DNA of 64,000 bases from Bradyrhizobium viridifuturi (GTDB taxonomy: Bacteria; Pseudomonadota; Alphaproteobacteria; Rhizobiales; Xanthobacteraceae): contig NZ_LGTB01000007.1 in the NCBI RefSeq assembly GCF_001238275.1, positions 62,001-126,000 of the forward strand, in the 5' to 3' direction. This document shows positions 37,881 through 46,727 of this stretch, in pieces. The position numbers and the translations under genes were made by a program. A model generated the notes under the pieces. That model saw nothing but the letters and a program-made list of their open reading frames with translations, had not been told where the DNA came from and did not search any database. Position 1 is the first letter of the stretch, and every line of letters begins with the position of its first letter.

Positions 37881-40000
37881 GACAGCTTCCCCCAGCGCTT
37901 GTCATACTGCACGAAGTTCGGATCGGCATTCGTCAGCTTGTAGCGGCCGATCCGGTTGTTCATGATGCCGCCGAGATAGAGATAGCCGCGATGCTCCCGC
38001 ATCGAGGTGATCATCGGATGGTTCTCGCCGCGCAGGTCCCAGAACGATTCGAGGATCTTGCCCTGCTCGTTGAACTTGACGACACAGCCGGTGTTGATGT
38101 TCGGGAACAGCCATTCGTCGACCGGGACGCGCTTGGCCATGCGGCGGCGGAAGCCGGGCATCTTCCAGGCGAGGTCGAGCGAGGGGCTGCGCATGCCGAC
38201 CAGCGCCAGCCAGTAATTGCCGTCGGAGGCGAGATTGATGTTGTCGGGATAGCCCGGCAGATTGTCCATCACCACCTCGACCTGGCCCTTCTTCGGCCCC
38301 GCGAACCACAGCCGCTTGATCGAGCAGCCGAAGGTTTCGGCGAACAGGATCGACTGGCCGTCGCTGGCGACGCAGATGCCGTTGGGGAATTTCAGGCCGC
38401 GCAGCGCGGTGTGGGTGGCGCCGGTCTTGGTGTCGTAGCAGATGATGCGGCCGTTGCCGCGCGCCTCGAGGCCGTCGATCGGCCATTCGTCCATCTCGTA
38501 GCGCACGGTCGCTTCCGAGAAGAAGATCAAGCCGTCATCGGTGATGTCGAGGTCGTCGGCCAGCCGCAGGCGGCTGTCGTCGTTCACCGAATGCATGCTG
38601 CGGTTGGTCTCGTCGGTCGCCTTCTCGACGGTGCCGTCGGGCTTGATGCGATAGAGGCCCATGCCGCCGATGCAGACATAGAGATTGTCCTGCCGGTCGA
38701 ACGCCATGCCGAGCGGCTGCCCGCCGATATGGGCGAACACCTCCATCCGCTGATAGTCGGGCGCGAGGAAGCGCATGATGTCGCCATGGCGCGAGCCGGC
38801 GTAGAGATTGTCGTTGCGATCGAGGATCACGTCCTCCGGAGCTTCGATGCGACCGAGCCCGATCAGTTCGACATCGCGCAGCTTGTCGTTCTGCTCGAAC
38901 GGGCCACCCTGGCCGATCTCGGTCGGAGGTGGCGGCGGCAGCGCGTGATAGGTCGGCGCGACATAGACCTTGCTGATGATGCGGGTGCGGTTCTTCTGCC
39001 AGCGGATATCGACCATCGCCGCGACCAGCAGAATGCCCGCGAGCGCCATGCGGTTGATGCCGCCGCGTGCATTGAGCGTGGTCAGGCCGTTGGTGATCAG
39101 CAGCACGATCAGCACGCCGACCAGCGATTTGGCGACCGAGCCCTTGCCGCCGCCGAGCGTGATGCCGCCGAGCACGGTCGCGGTCAGCACGATCACCTCG
39201 AGGCCGACGCCGATGTCGCCGCCGACGGTGCCGAGCCTTGCGGCAAAGAACAGCGCGGCGATGCTGGTCAGCACGCCGCTTGCGACATAGCACAGCGCGA
39301 TGGTGCGGCGGACCGGAATGCCGGAATTATAGGCCGAGCGGCGCGAGCCGCCGATCGCCGTGATGTGCCAGCCCGGGCGCAGCCGCGTCATGAAGATATG
39401 GCCGAAGATCGCGATCGCGATGTAGACCAGCGCGACGCTCGGAATGCCGAACACGTCGCCGCCGCCGATGAAATTCCACGACGGGATGTCAGGGAAGGCC
39501 GCCGCGATCGAATTGGAGTAACGCTGGATCAGCAGATCGAACGCCGACCGGTAGATGATCAAGGTGATCAGCGTGGTGATGAAGGCGCGGAGCCGCAAGT
39601 AGCCGATCAGGACGCCGTTGACGGCGCCGAGCAGCGCGCCGCAGGCGAGGGTGGTGACCACCACCGCGGGCACCGGCCAGTTCAGCACGTCGAGCAGATA
39701 GAGTGCGCAGAAATCCGTCAGCGCGAAGATCGAGCCGACCGAAAGATCGATGCCGCCGACGATGACGACCAGCGCCATGCCGAGTCCGATGAAGCCGATC
39801 TCGCCGGCCTGCCGGGCGGTGTCGGCAAGGCTGGATGGCGACAGGAAATGATCGATGGAGCGGCTGAGCGCGAAGCCGACGATCAAAAGCAGGATCACCG
39901 GAATTGCGGTCTCGGTCCAACGCTTGGACAGGATCTCGCCGAGGAGATGATCCGGCCAGTAGCGGTAACGCAGGCTCGTCAAGGTGTCGCGCATCGGCAT
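37877..40000 (-). CDS. ABC transporter permease fused to SMP-30-like domain
   Basis: 707 residues in one uninterrupted frame. Residues ~25-340 are a CUT2 permease (BPD_transp_2 type: GLGMALVVIVGGIDLSVGS, GALLGAVNGVLIGYLRLRAF, GGITLGGGKGSVAKSLVGVL). After a linker, residues ~370-700 form a propeller (RIEAPEDVILDRNDNLYAGS, LYVCIGGMGLYRIKPDGTVE, DLDITDDGLIFFSEAT). The last membrane segment topology would place the propeller in the cytoplasm, where the separate SMP-30-like protein also lies. The start is 40000 or 39994. Confidence 0.88.
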   Translation of the reverse strand: MPMRDTLTSLRYRYWPDHLLGEILSKRWTETAIPVILLLIVGFALSRSIDHFLSPSSLADTARQAGEIGFIGLGMALVVIVGGIDLSVGSIFALTDFCALYLLDVLNWPVPAVVVTTLACGALLGAVNGVLIGYLRLRAFITTLITLIIYRSAFDLLIQRYSNSIAAAFPDIPSWNFIGGGDVFGIPSVALVYIAIAIFGHIFMTRLRPGWHITAIGGSRRSAYNSGIPVRRTIALCYVASGVLTSIAALFFAARLGTVGGDIGVGLEVIVLTATVLGGITLGGGKGSVAKSLVGVLIVLLITNGLTTLNARGGINRMALAGILLVAAMVDIRWQKNRTRIISKVYVAPTYHALPPPPPTEIGQGGPFEQNDKLRDVELIGLGRIEAPEDVILDRNDNLYAGSRHGDIMRFLAPDYQRMEVFAHIGGQPLGMAFDRQDNLYVCIGGMGLYRIKPDGTVEKATDETNRSMHSVNDDSRLRLADDLDITDDGLIFFSEATVRYEMDEWPIDGLEARGNGRIICYDTKTGATHTALRGLKFPNGICVASDGQSILFAETFGCSIKRLWFAGPKKGQVEVVMDNLPGYPDNINLASDGNYWLALVGMRSPSLDLAWKMPGFRRRMAKRVPVDEWLFPNINTGCVVKFNEQGKILESFWDLRGENHPMITSMREHRGYLYLGGIMNNRIGRYKLTNADPNFVQYDKRWGKLS

Positions 40001-40078
40001 TCCAGCAAGGCGTTCGATTTTCTGAGAGATCGACGTTCCGGGCGAGGTGCGCCCGGAACGTCAAGCGGAGTGGCCGGG

Positions 40079-41095
40079 TTATTTCTTCAGGTCGCTGAGA
40101 TTCCAGCACGCGGTCTGGCTGTCCGCGTTCTCCTTGGTGATCGGAATCAGCGTGGTGTACTCCGAACCCTTGATCGAACCGGCCTTGGCGCCGGACGACA
40201 GCAGCCATTTGATCGTGCCGGCCATCTGCGCGGCCTGGGTCGGCACGTCGTAGCTCAGGTTGAGGTCGAAGGCGCCGGACTTGACGAGCTCGCAGGCGCC
40301 CTTGCGCTCGCCGCCGCCGGAGGTCGCGACGAACACCTTGCCGGTCAGTCCGGCTTCCTTCACCGCGGCCGCGGTGCCGATATCCATGCCGTCCCAGAAG
40401 CCGACGATGCCGCAGAGATCTGGATTCTGCTTCAGCACCGTCTGGGTGATCGCCTTGGCTTTCGCCGCGTCCCAGTCGGCCGCCTGGCTCGAGACCACCT
40501 TGATCTCCGGATGCTTGGCGAGCACGTTCTCGACGCCCTTGAGCGTGTAGGCGCTGGCCGCAGCAGAGAGTGCGCCCTGCACGATGGCGATCTTGTTCGA
40601 CTTGCCCTGGCAGGCCTTGACCACGGCTTCGGTGTCCTTTTCGCCGATCTCGATCCAGTTGGCGCCGACGAAGGCCGAGGAGCGATAGGCCGATCCCATG
40701 TTGATCTGGATCACGTAGATGCCTTCGTTCTCGGCGCGTTGCAGCAGCTTGGCGTAGGTCTGCACGTCCGGATTGTGGATCACCATCACGGCGGGCTTTT
40801 CGGAGATCAGCGAGGTCACCGCCTGAGCGCCGGCATTGGTGTTCCAGTTGGGATCGCGGATCTCGAACTTGACGCCGTAAGGCTCGAGCTCCTTCTTCAT
40901 GCCGGCGTACCAGCCTTCGGTGAGGTCGAAGTTCATGGCCACCGGAACATAGGCCACCGTCTTGCCGGCGAGCGACTCCTTGAACGGCTTCTGGAACGGC
41001 TCGTCCAGGCCCTGCTGGGCCAGAGCCGGTGCGGCGATGGCCGCGAGCCCGAGCGCTGCGGCGATCACCTTTGCAGTCCTGACAGCGTATTTCAT
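40079..41095 (-). CDS. Periplasmic sugar-binding protein of ABC transporter
   Basis: 338 residues. The signal peptide AKVIAAALGLAAIAAPALA is followed by a Peripla_BP_4 (ribose/galactose type) fold: KTVAYVPVAMNFDLTEGWYA, PAVMVIHNPDV, LCGIVGFWDGMDIGTAAAVK. It delivers the substrate to the two permeases encoded on either side. It is separated from the downstream fused permease by a 78-base gap with little structure. Confidence 0.93.
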   Translation of the reverse strand: MKYAVRTAKVIAAALGLAAIAAPALAQQGLDEPFQKPFKESLAGKTVAYVPVAMNFDLTEGWYAGMKKELEPYGVKFEIRDPNWNTNAGAQAVTSLISEKPAVMVIHNPDVQTYAKLLQRAENEGIYVIQINMGSAYRSSAFVGANWIEIGEKDTEAVVKACQGKSNKIAIVQGALSAAASAYTLKGVENVLAKHPEIKVVSSQAADWDAAKAKAITQTVLKQNPDLCGIVGFWDGMDIGTAAAVKEAGLTGKVFVATSGGGERKGACELVKSGAFDLNLSYDVPTQAAQMAGTIKWLLSSGAKAGSIKGSEYTTLIPITKENADSQTACWNLSDLKK

Positions 41096-41136
41096 TGCTT
41101 CCTCCTTGGTCGTGATTGATCGTTCGTTGGCTTGGT

Positions 41137-42107
41137 TCAGATGTCGCCCTGCTGTGCCGTTTCTTCGTTGCGCGGATTCAGGAATGAATCCGTGATGACG
41201 GCGAGCAGCAGGACGACGCCCTTGACGAGATTTTGTCCGGCGTAGGAGATGTCCATGATGGTCATGCCGTTGAGCATGGTTCCGATCAGCAGCGTGCCGA
41301 TGACGACGTTGAGCACGCCGCCGCGGCCGCCCGACAGGCCGATGCCGCCGAGCACGACGACGAGGATGACGTCGTAGATCAGGGTCGAATTGAAGACCCG
41401 GGTCGCATCGAGTTGACCGACGCCGCCATCACCAGGCCAGCAAAGCAGCCGATCAGCGCCGCGACGACATATTGCAGCACGATGATCGGCCGCGAGGGGA
41501 TGCCGGTGACGCGGGCCGCGTAGGGATTGTCGCCGATCGCGTAGATATAGGCGCCCCAGCGCGTCTGGCGCAGCAGGAAGGCGACGACAACGCAGGCGAT
41601 CGCGAACATCACGATCGAGGTCGGGATGCCGAGGATGGTGCCCTGTCCGAGCCGCTCGAAGCCCTTCATGCCGTCGCTCCACTGCACGACGTCGAGCTGA
41701 AACAGCGCGGCCTGCCCGAGGCCGGCGAGCAGCAGGCCGGTTGCCAGCGTCGCAAACAGCGAAGGGACTTCGGCATAGGCAATCAGCCAGCCATTGACCA
41801 GGCCGAAGGCGATCGTGAGCAGCACGGCGGTCGCCAGCGAGGCCGGCAGCGAGTGGCCGTTCTGCACCATCTGCAGCACCAGCCCCGGAGGCACCGCCAG
41901 CGCGGCGATCAGCGAGATGTCGATGCCGCGCCCGATCACGACGATCGCCATGGCGAGTCCAAGGATGCCGAGCACCGCGACGTTCTGCAGCAGCGTCAGC
42001 ATGTTCTCCGGCGTCAGGAAGCCGCGCAGGAAAATCGAGAACGCCAGGAACAGCACGGCGAAGACGGCGAAGACGATCTCCTGTTGATTGAATCGCAATC
42101 GCTTCAT
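41137..42107 (-). pseudogene. ABC transporter permease (CUT2), one-base frameshift
   Basis: Second permease of the importer, start 42107 (MKRLRFNQQE). It has about eight to ten hydrophobic segments, with the family motif AIVVIGRGIDISLIAAL. The frame breaks near 41403: AASVNSM should continue as ATRVFNSTLIYDVILVVVLGG, which is in the next frame after one missing G (ATGGCG read as ATGCG). The C-terminal part then reads to NPRNEETAQQGDI. Both halves are otherwise perfect. It is the second gene of the TetR-headed operon. Confidence 0.85.
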
Positions 42108-42127
42108 TGCCTCGTCCTTCCCTAGGG

Positions 42128-42877
42128 CTATGGGTGCGCCGTCTGTCTGGATTTGGTGCGGGAGCCGGTCGCGACGCGACTGGGCCGTGTCCGGCCGGCG
42201 ACCGCGGCGTCGGCGAACGTGCTGACGGCGTTGATGTAGGTTTCGATCGAAGTGCCGCGCCGGCGGTACTTGGCGCGTTTGACGTACCAATCCTGCAGCA
42301 GCGGCTTGATCAGCGAGGCCGTCAGCGTGACCTGATCGATTGCGAACACACCGCTGGCGACGCCCTGCTTGAGGACGCCGGCGATGATCTTCTCGGTCAT
42401 CACCTCCATGTCGATGGCGCGCTGGCGTTCCGCCGGTGGAAACGACTTCGCTTCCATGAAGCAGAACACGAACCAGGGCTGCATCGCTTCGCTCATGCGG
42501 ACATGGGTGGCGATGATCCAGTGCAGATGCTTGCGGGCATCCTGCTTGACGTCGGCGGGCGGTTGGTTGAGGACCTCCGCCACTGTCTCGGCGACCTCGC
42601 CGAGGATCATCGACAGCAGCGTCGGCTTGCTGTCGAAATAAGTATAGAGGCCGCCCATGCTGAGGCCGGACGCTTCCGCGAGCTGGCGCAGCGTGGTGGC
42701 GTGAAATCCGTGCTTGTTGGACAGCGTCAGCGTGGCGCCGATGATGCGCGTGAGGTTCGGAACGGCGAGATGCGGTTTCTGGACTCGAACGGAATCCCGA
42801 TGCCGTTCGAGGATGCGTGCGCAAAGCACGTCCATAGCGAACGCATTCGTCCCCGACCGCTGTCGCGCGAGACCCAA
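42128..42877 (-). CDS. TetR family transcriptional regulator
   Basis: The helix-turn-helix is in ATLTLSNKHGFHATTLRQLA, EASGLSMGGLYTYFDSK. An effector-binding helical domain follows, and a basic tail (RTRPSRVATGSRTKSR) ends it. 249 residues from 42877, or 235 from an ATG at 42835. It is first in the operon, 20 bases ahead of the permease, so it probably represses itself and the transporter. A palindrome at 43005-43020 is a candidate operator. Confidence 0.9.
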   Translation of the reverse strand: MGLARQRSGTNAFAMDVLCARILERHRDSVRVQKPHLAVPNLTRIIGATLTLSNKHGFHATTLRQLAEASGLSMGGLYTYFDSKPTLLSMILGEVAETVAEVLNQPPADVKQDARKHLHWIIATHVRMSEAMQPWFVFCFMEAKSFPPAERQRAIDMEVMTEKIIAGVLKQGVASGVFAIDQVTLTASLIKPLLQDWYVKRAKYRRRGTSIETYINAVSTFADAAVAGRTRPSRVATGSRTKSRQTAHP

Positions 42878-43004
42878 ATTGCCTCCCTGGCTATGTTCCC
42901 GGACCGTTTCATTTTGTTGCCGGTCCAGGCTGGACTTGACGCCCTTGCCTAATTCCTAGCCCACGAACCGGCGTTCGGAAAAGGGGGCTGAGCAAATTTT
43001 CTTA

Positions 43005-43020
43005 GTGAGCGCTCGCTCGT
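43005..43020. promoter_or_regulatory. Putative TetR operator
   Basis: GTGAGCGCTCGCTCGT contains the perfect 8-bp palindrome GAGCGCTC within an AGTGAGC/GCTCGCT near-dyad. It lies 128 bases upstream of the 42877 start and 170 bases upstream of 42835. GC-rich dyads of this shape are common TetR-type sites. Confidence 0.4.
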
Positions 43021-43179
43021 TTTTCCGATCACACGTGCTGCTTGCCTGGGATGCGCGTGTGCTCCGGCGGCCGTCGGGAACTTTTCACGCTGAAAGCTCA
43101 GCACAAATTTCCGGCGCCGCGCCGACGAACATGCCGATTAGACGGCCGTCACATTCCAGATAAAAAGAACGCAGGTTAG

Positions 43180-43353
43180 CTGCCCGAACTCCATCCGCGG
43201 TCACTTTGGACCGAAGCAAGGCTATGGCGGCGGTTGGACCATCTCAAGGTCGGTGTGGTCAACGTTCCGGCGGTGCAGCAGCAATATGGCCGCAACTTCG
43301 GGGTCTCGGCGTTTCCCTATCGCCCGGCGGAGCCGGTCTACAGCCATCGATAA
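43180..43353 (+). pseudogene. Possible gene remnant, C-terminal fragment
   Basis: A 57-codon open frame with no start codon that ends at TAA. Its later part reads VGVVNVPAVQQQYGRNFGVS and AFPYRPAEPVYSHR, with protein-like composition and no similarity I can name. An upstream stop (TAG at 43177) closes it. Either a decayed gene's 3' end or chance; not a functional gene as it stands. Confidence 0.25.
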
Positions 43354-43453
43354 TTTTACACGAGGTCAACTCTATCTTTCACAGATCGTGACGCCGTCAC
43401 ATTTCTGACGATGGGCATATGGAAAATAGAAAGAGCAACGGCTTGCTGATTCC

Positions 43454-43645
43454 ATGCGAAAATCTGACGTGACGTGCCCCCATTGCCAGGCTGGCTACCG
43501 CCGGATCGAATTGACGTCGAAGGGTGGTGTCGCCGGCGAGTTTCGCTGCCTGGTGTGTGACCACATCATCGAGCTGATGGACGGTTCGACCGACGTCGCC
43601 TTTCGGCTGAACGTGCAGCCGGGCAAGACCTCCTACGCGTACTAA
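43454..43645 (+). CDS. Small zinc-ribbon protein
   Basis: 63 residues with two CXXC pairs, VTCPHCQAGY and RCLVCDHIIE, spaced as in a zinc ribbon. The remainder (STDVAFRLNVQPGKTSYAY) is hydrophilic. No function known; small ribbons of this sort are common in Bradyrhizobium. Convergent with the MFS gene. Confidence 0.75.
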   Translation: MRKSDVTCPHCQAGYRRIELTSKGGVAGEFRCLVCDHIIELMDGSTDVAFRLNVQPGKTSYAY

Positions 43646-43759
43646 GGCTCTCTCGGCTCTGGCTCCTCAAAGGCGGTGAGAGATCGCGCGCCCGCGGGCT
43701 GCTTGGCGGCAACAGCATCCTGCCCGAGAACCATATCGGCCGCTGCCTTCGGAAGCGCG

Positions 43760-45007
43760 TCATTCGGCCGGCGGCATGCTGCCATGTCCGCTGCGGTGTC
43801 CGGCCGCGGCGTTCGCCCGCGAGAGCATGCCGAGCGCGACGAGTGCGGCGGCAAATCCTGCGGCAGCACCGACACCGAGCGCCCAGCGCGGGCCGAGATG
43901 ATCGGCGATCCAGCCGACGATCGGTGCGCCAATTGGCGTGCCGCCGAGCGCAACGCCGAGCCGCAGCGCCATCACGCGCCCGCGCATCGCAGGCTCGGTC
44001 GAGAGCTGCATCAGTGCGTTCGAGGTATTCAGGACCGTCAGAGAGGCGATGCCGATCACGACCAGGGCGGCGGCGAACAGCCAGTAGTTCGGCGCCAGCG
44101 CGGCCAGCGTGCAGCCGACACCGAAGATCGCCGAGCCCAGCATCAATGCGACAAAGCGCGGCTGGTCGCGCGTCGCCGCCAGCAGCGCTCCCGACATCGT
44201 CCCGATCGCCATCATCGACGACAACAGGCCAAAGCCGCGCGCGTCGGTATGGAAGACGCCGACCGCCATGGTCGAGATGAAGATCGGAAAATTCAGCCCG
44301 AAAGTGCCGATCAGAAACAGCATGACCAGGGTCGCCCGGAGATCGGGGCGGGACCAGACATAGTGAAATCCCTCCATGATGCCGCCCCTGGTGCGGGCTG
44401 CGCGCGCATTCGGTCGAAGCTCCGATTTGCGCAGCAGGCACAGCGAGGTCAGCACCGCCATGAAGGACGTCCCGTTGAACAGGAACGCCCAGCCGGTGCC
44501 GACCGAGGCGATCAGCAAGCCGGCCATCGCCGGGCCGACCATGCGCGCGGCATTGAACGAGGTCGAGTTCAGCGCGATGGCGTTCGACAGGTCTCGATCG
44601 CCGACCAGCTCGGCCACGAAGGTCTGGCGGACCGGAGCGTCGAGCGCGGCGCTGCAGCCGAACAGGAACGCGAACACATAGACGTGCCAGAGCTGCACCA
44701 GCCCGGTGACGGTGAGAATGCCGAGGATGAGCGACAGTGTGCCCATCGTAGCCTGGGTCGCCATCAGGAGCCGCCGCTGGTTGAAGCGATCGGCGGCGAG
44801 GCCGGACCAGGGCATCAGCAGGAGTTGCGGGCCGAATTGCAGCGCCATCACGATGCCGACGGCGGATGCGCTGTGATTTGTCAGCTGGGTGAGGACGAGC
44901 CAGTCCTGCGCGGCGCGCTGCATCCAGGTGCCGATGTTCGACACCAGCGCGCCGGCCGCCCAGACCCGGTAATTGAAGCTCGCGAGCGATCGAAAGACTC
45001 GTCTCAT
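43760..45007 (-). CDS. MFS transporter, DHA3/enterobactin-exporter-like
   Basis: 415 residues with about 12 membrane segments. The start MRRVFRSLASFNYRVWAAGA, the loop PWSGLAADRFNQRRLLM (motif A-like) and APVRQTFVAELV are hallmarks of the DHA3 exporter branch. It likely expels drugs or siderophores; the substrate is unproven. Its start overlaps the stop of the membrane protein gene by four bases, making one transcript with the isochorismatase-like gene. Confidence 0.9.
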   Translation of the reverse strand: MRRVFRSLASFNYRVWAAGALVSNIGTWMQRAAQDWLVLTQLTNHSASAVGIVMALQFGPQLLLMPWSGLAADRFNQRRLLMATQATMGTLSLILGILTVTGLVQLWHVYVFAFLFGCSAALDAPVRQTFVAELVGDRDLSNAIALNSTSFNAARMVGPAMAGLLIASVGTGWAFLFNGTSFMAVLTSLCLLRKSELRPNARAARTRGGIMEGFHYVWSRPDLRATLVMLFLIGTFGLNFPIFISTMAVGVFHTDARGFGLLSSMMAIGTMSGALLAATRDQPRFVALMLGSAIFGVGCTLAALAPNYWLFAAALVVIGIASLTVLNTSNALMQLSTEPAMRGRVMALRLGVALGGTPIGAPIVGWIADHLGPRWALGVGAAAGFAAALVALGMLSRANAAAGHRSGHGSMPPAE

Positions 45008-45333
45008 GTTCGCTGCGGATCATTCCCGCCGTGAAACCGCCCGAACCGCCGCGCCAGGAACAGGCCGATCAGGAGGCCGCCGAGGCCGAGCGCTGCGACG
45101 TCGCTGGTGGTTCTGAGGCCGAATTCGCCGACGCGGCAAACCAGGAGATATCCGACCGCGAGGTTGAAGAAGCCCCACACGATGTTGACGGTCGATGACG
45201 ACAGGCCTTCGCCCGGCGGCTTCGCGAACGGGCTCTGGAACGGCTCGCCCATCATGCCGGCGACGACATGCGGGATCGCGTTGGTGAGGAAGGCGCCGCC
45301 GAAGAAGTAGGCGACGAGGTCAAGCCAGTTCAT
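45004..45333 (-). CDS. Small inner-membrane protein
   Basis: 109 residues from 45333 (MNWLDLVAYFFGGAFLTNAI), with AAGG nine bases upstream; an alternative ATG lies at 45339. Three hydrophobic segments: AYFFGGAFLTNAIPHVVAG, VNIVWGFFNLAVGYLLVC and VAALGLGGLLIGLFLARRF. The family is not recognised. It overlaps the isochorismatase gene by 14 bases and the MFS gene by four. Confidence 0.75.
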   Translation of the reverse strand: MNWLDLVAYFFGGAFLTNAIPHVVAGMMGEPFQSPFAKPPGEGLSSSTVNIVWGFFNLAVGYLLVCRVGEFGLRTTSDVAALGLGGLLIGLFLARRFGRFHGGNDPQRT

Positions 45334-45898
45334 GGGCATGCGTCCTTTCCAGGAGATCGATTATCGCTTGGGTCGAGCCGGTTTCGCCGAGCCGCGGGAA
45401 TACCTGCTCGATGCTGTAATCATGGGCGTTCGGCCGCGCATCGGTCATGGCGTCGATCGCGAGCGTGACGTTGAAGCCGGCCTCAAAGGCCTGCCGTGCG
45501 GTGGATTCGACGCCGGTGCCGGTCGCAACGCCGGCGACCACGACGTGCGTGACGCCGCGGGCCCTCAGCCGGGTCTCCAGGTCGGTGCTGGCAAACGCGC
45601 CCCAGGTCCGTTTGGTGACGACGATGTCGCCCGGTTGCCGGTCAAGCTCCGGGAGCAGGTCGGTCCAGCCGTCGGGAAATGCGCTGCTATGGCGCGGCCG
45701 CTCAGTCCGTCCGGGTGCAACACCGTCGACATTGACCAGCACGATCGGCAGTCCGCGCCGCCGAAACGCGTTGATGAGCGCGCAGGCGCGCGCCACCACG
45801 TCTGCGAACGGATGGACGAAGGGCGCGTCGGCGAGCCCGGCCTGCAAATCGACGACGATGAGGGCGGTGATCGGATCGAGCGTCGTCAGAGCCATCAT
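45320..45898 (-). CDS. Isochorismatase-fold hydrolase lacking the catalytic cysteine
   Basis: 192 residues with the cysteine-hydrolase fold. The catalytic Asp (IVVDLQAG, residue 17) and Lys (VVTKRTWGAF, residue 96) are kept. In the third motif, GVATGTGVESTARQA, the usual Cys of GVATDxCVESTA is Gly129. True isochorismatases also have Gly there, so the enzyme may act on a vinyl ether rather than an amide; this is an inference. It heads a three-gene operon with a membrane protein and an MFS exporter, downstream of a MarR gene. Confidence 0.88.
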   Translation of the reverse strand: MMALTTLDPITALIVVDLQAGLADAPFVHPFADVVARACALINAFRRRGLPIVLVNVDGVAPGRTERPRHSSAFPDGWTDLLPELDRQPGDIVVTKRTWGAFASTDLETRLRARGVTHVVVAGVATGTGVESTARQAFEAGFNVTLAIDAMTDARPNAHDYSIEQVFPRLGETGSTQAIIDLLERTHAHELA

Positions 45899-45940
45899 CG
45901 TTTCCTTTTCAACCGGATGTGTCTTGCGATCGGTGCGGCG

Positions 45941-46393
45941 TCAGTCCGCGACCAGCCGCTTCAGCAAGCCGACAGCGGCGGCGAGTTCATCCTGTTCCCG
46001 CGCCGTCAGCCGCGCGGCAATCGTGCGCGACAGCCAGTCCTGCCGTGCGGCGCGGCCGGTGCGCAGCCGCTCGCGGCAGGTATCGGTGAGCGACATGATG
46101 GTCTGGCGGCCGTCGTCCGGATCGGGCGCGCCGCGCACCAAGCCTGCAGCCTCGAGCGCTGCGATCGCCGAGCTCATCGACTGCGGACGCATGCCCTCCG
46201 ACCGCGCCAGGCTGGACACGGTCGCGGGGCCGTCCCTTTCGAGCCGCAGCAGCACCGCGACCTGGGAGGGCGGCAGGTCGTCACGCTGCCCCTGCTCGCG
46301 CAGCCGGCGCTTCAGCGTTCCGATCAACAGGCGAAGGTCTTCGGCGAGCGCGGAGGTGCGCGCCGAGCCGGTACGGGCCGGTGAACTGTTCAT
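45941..46393 (-). CDS. MarR family transcriptional regulator
   Basis: 150 residues with the winged helix typical of MarR: LPPSQVAVLLRLERDGPATV, SSLARSEGMRPQSMSSAIAA and DPDDGRQTIMSLTD (wing with Asp/Arg). It lies 43 bases upstream of the isochorismatase-like gene and is co-oriented with the exporter, so it is a likely local repressor. A palindrome at 46413-46427 lies just before its start. Confidence 0.93.
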   Translation of the reverse strand: MNSSPARTGSARTSALAEDLRLLIGTLKRRLREQGQRDDLPPSQVAVLLRLERDGPATVSSLARSEGMRPQSMSSAIAALEAAGLVRGAPDPDDGRQTIMSLTDTCRERLRTGRAARQDWLSRTIAARLTAREQDELAAAVGLLKRLVAD

Positions 46394-46727
46394 GCCGTCT
46401 TGATGGCATATGTACAGGTAAACTGTAAAGTCTGTCTTCGCAGCTTAACTTCAGATTTCCGTGATCGCCGGCGGCGCCGCCGAGCTTTGCTGTATCACGG
46501 CCGCAACCCTGAATGGCGCCTGAACCCGCTTTGCGGAGCGCATCAATTTAGATTTTGTTGTCTTCCTGCGCGCGGCCCGGTTTCACAGTCCGGACTTGCC
46601 GGCGATCCTGCGCGCGAGACGGCCACTCAATAATCCACGGCTCGGCGGCAACGTGACGGCAAGCTGGGGCGCGCCGTTGCCGGGCTGAGCATCAGGCCGG
46701 GGATGCGGCGCGTGCGATGGCATGCGC
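46394..46727. other. Intergenic stretch with MarR control region
   Basis: 334 bases. Beyond the palindrome next to the MarR start, nothing is recognised: no hairpin with a T-run and no supported gene. Confidence 0.4.
46413..46427. promoter_or_regulatory. Putative MarR operator
   Basis: TACAG-GTAAA-CTGTA, a perfect 5-bp-arm dyad, is 20 bases upstream of the marR-like ATG. Its length and AT content suit MarR binding and autorepression. Confidence 0.5.

Larger units (their letters stand above)
42878..43453. other. Gene-poor stretch upstream of TetR operon
   Basis: 576 bases. It contains the operator candidate at 43005, AT-richer promoter-like sequence, and a 57-codon open frame without a start (43180-43353) that may be a gene remnant. 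No other gene is supported. Confidence 0.45.

Noticed and set aside
37991..41119. 1042-codon open frame on the plus strand
   Set aside because: It lies opposite the ABC permease and binding-protein genes, which have clear domains. Its product is a featureless Asp/Arg/His/Ala-rich sequence, as expected from the complement of GC-rich codons.
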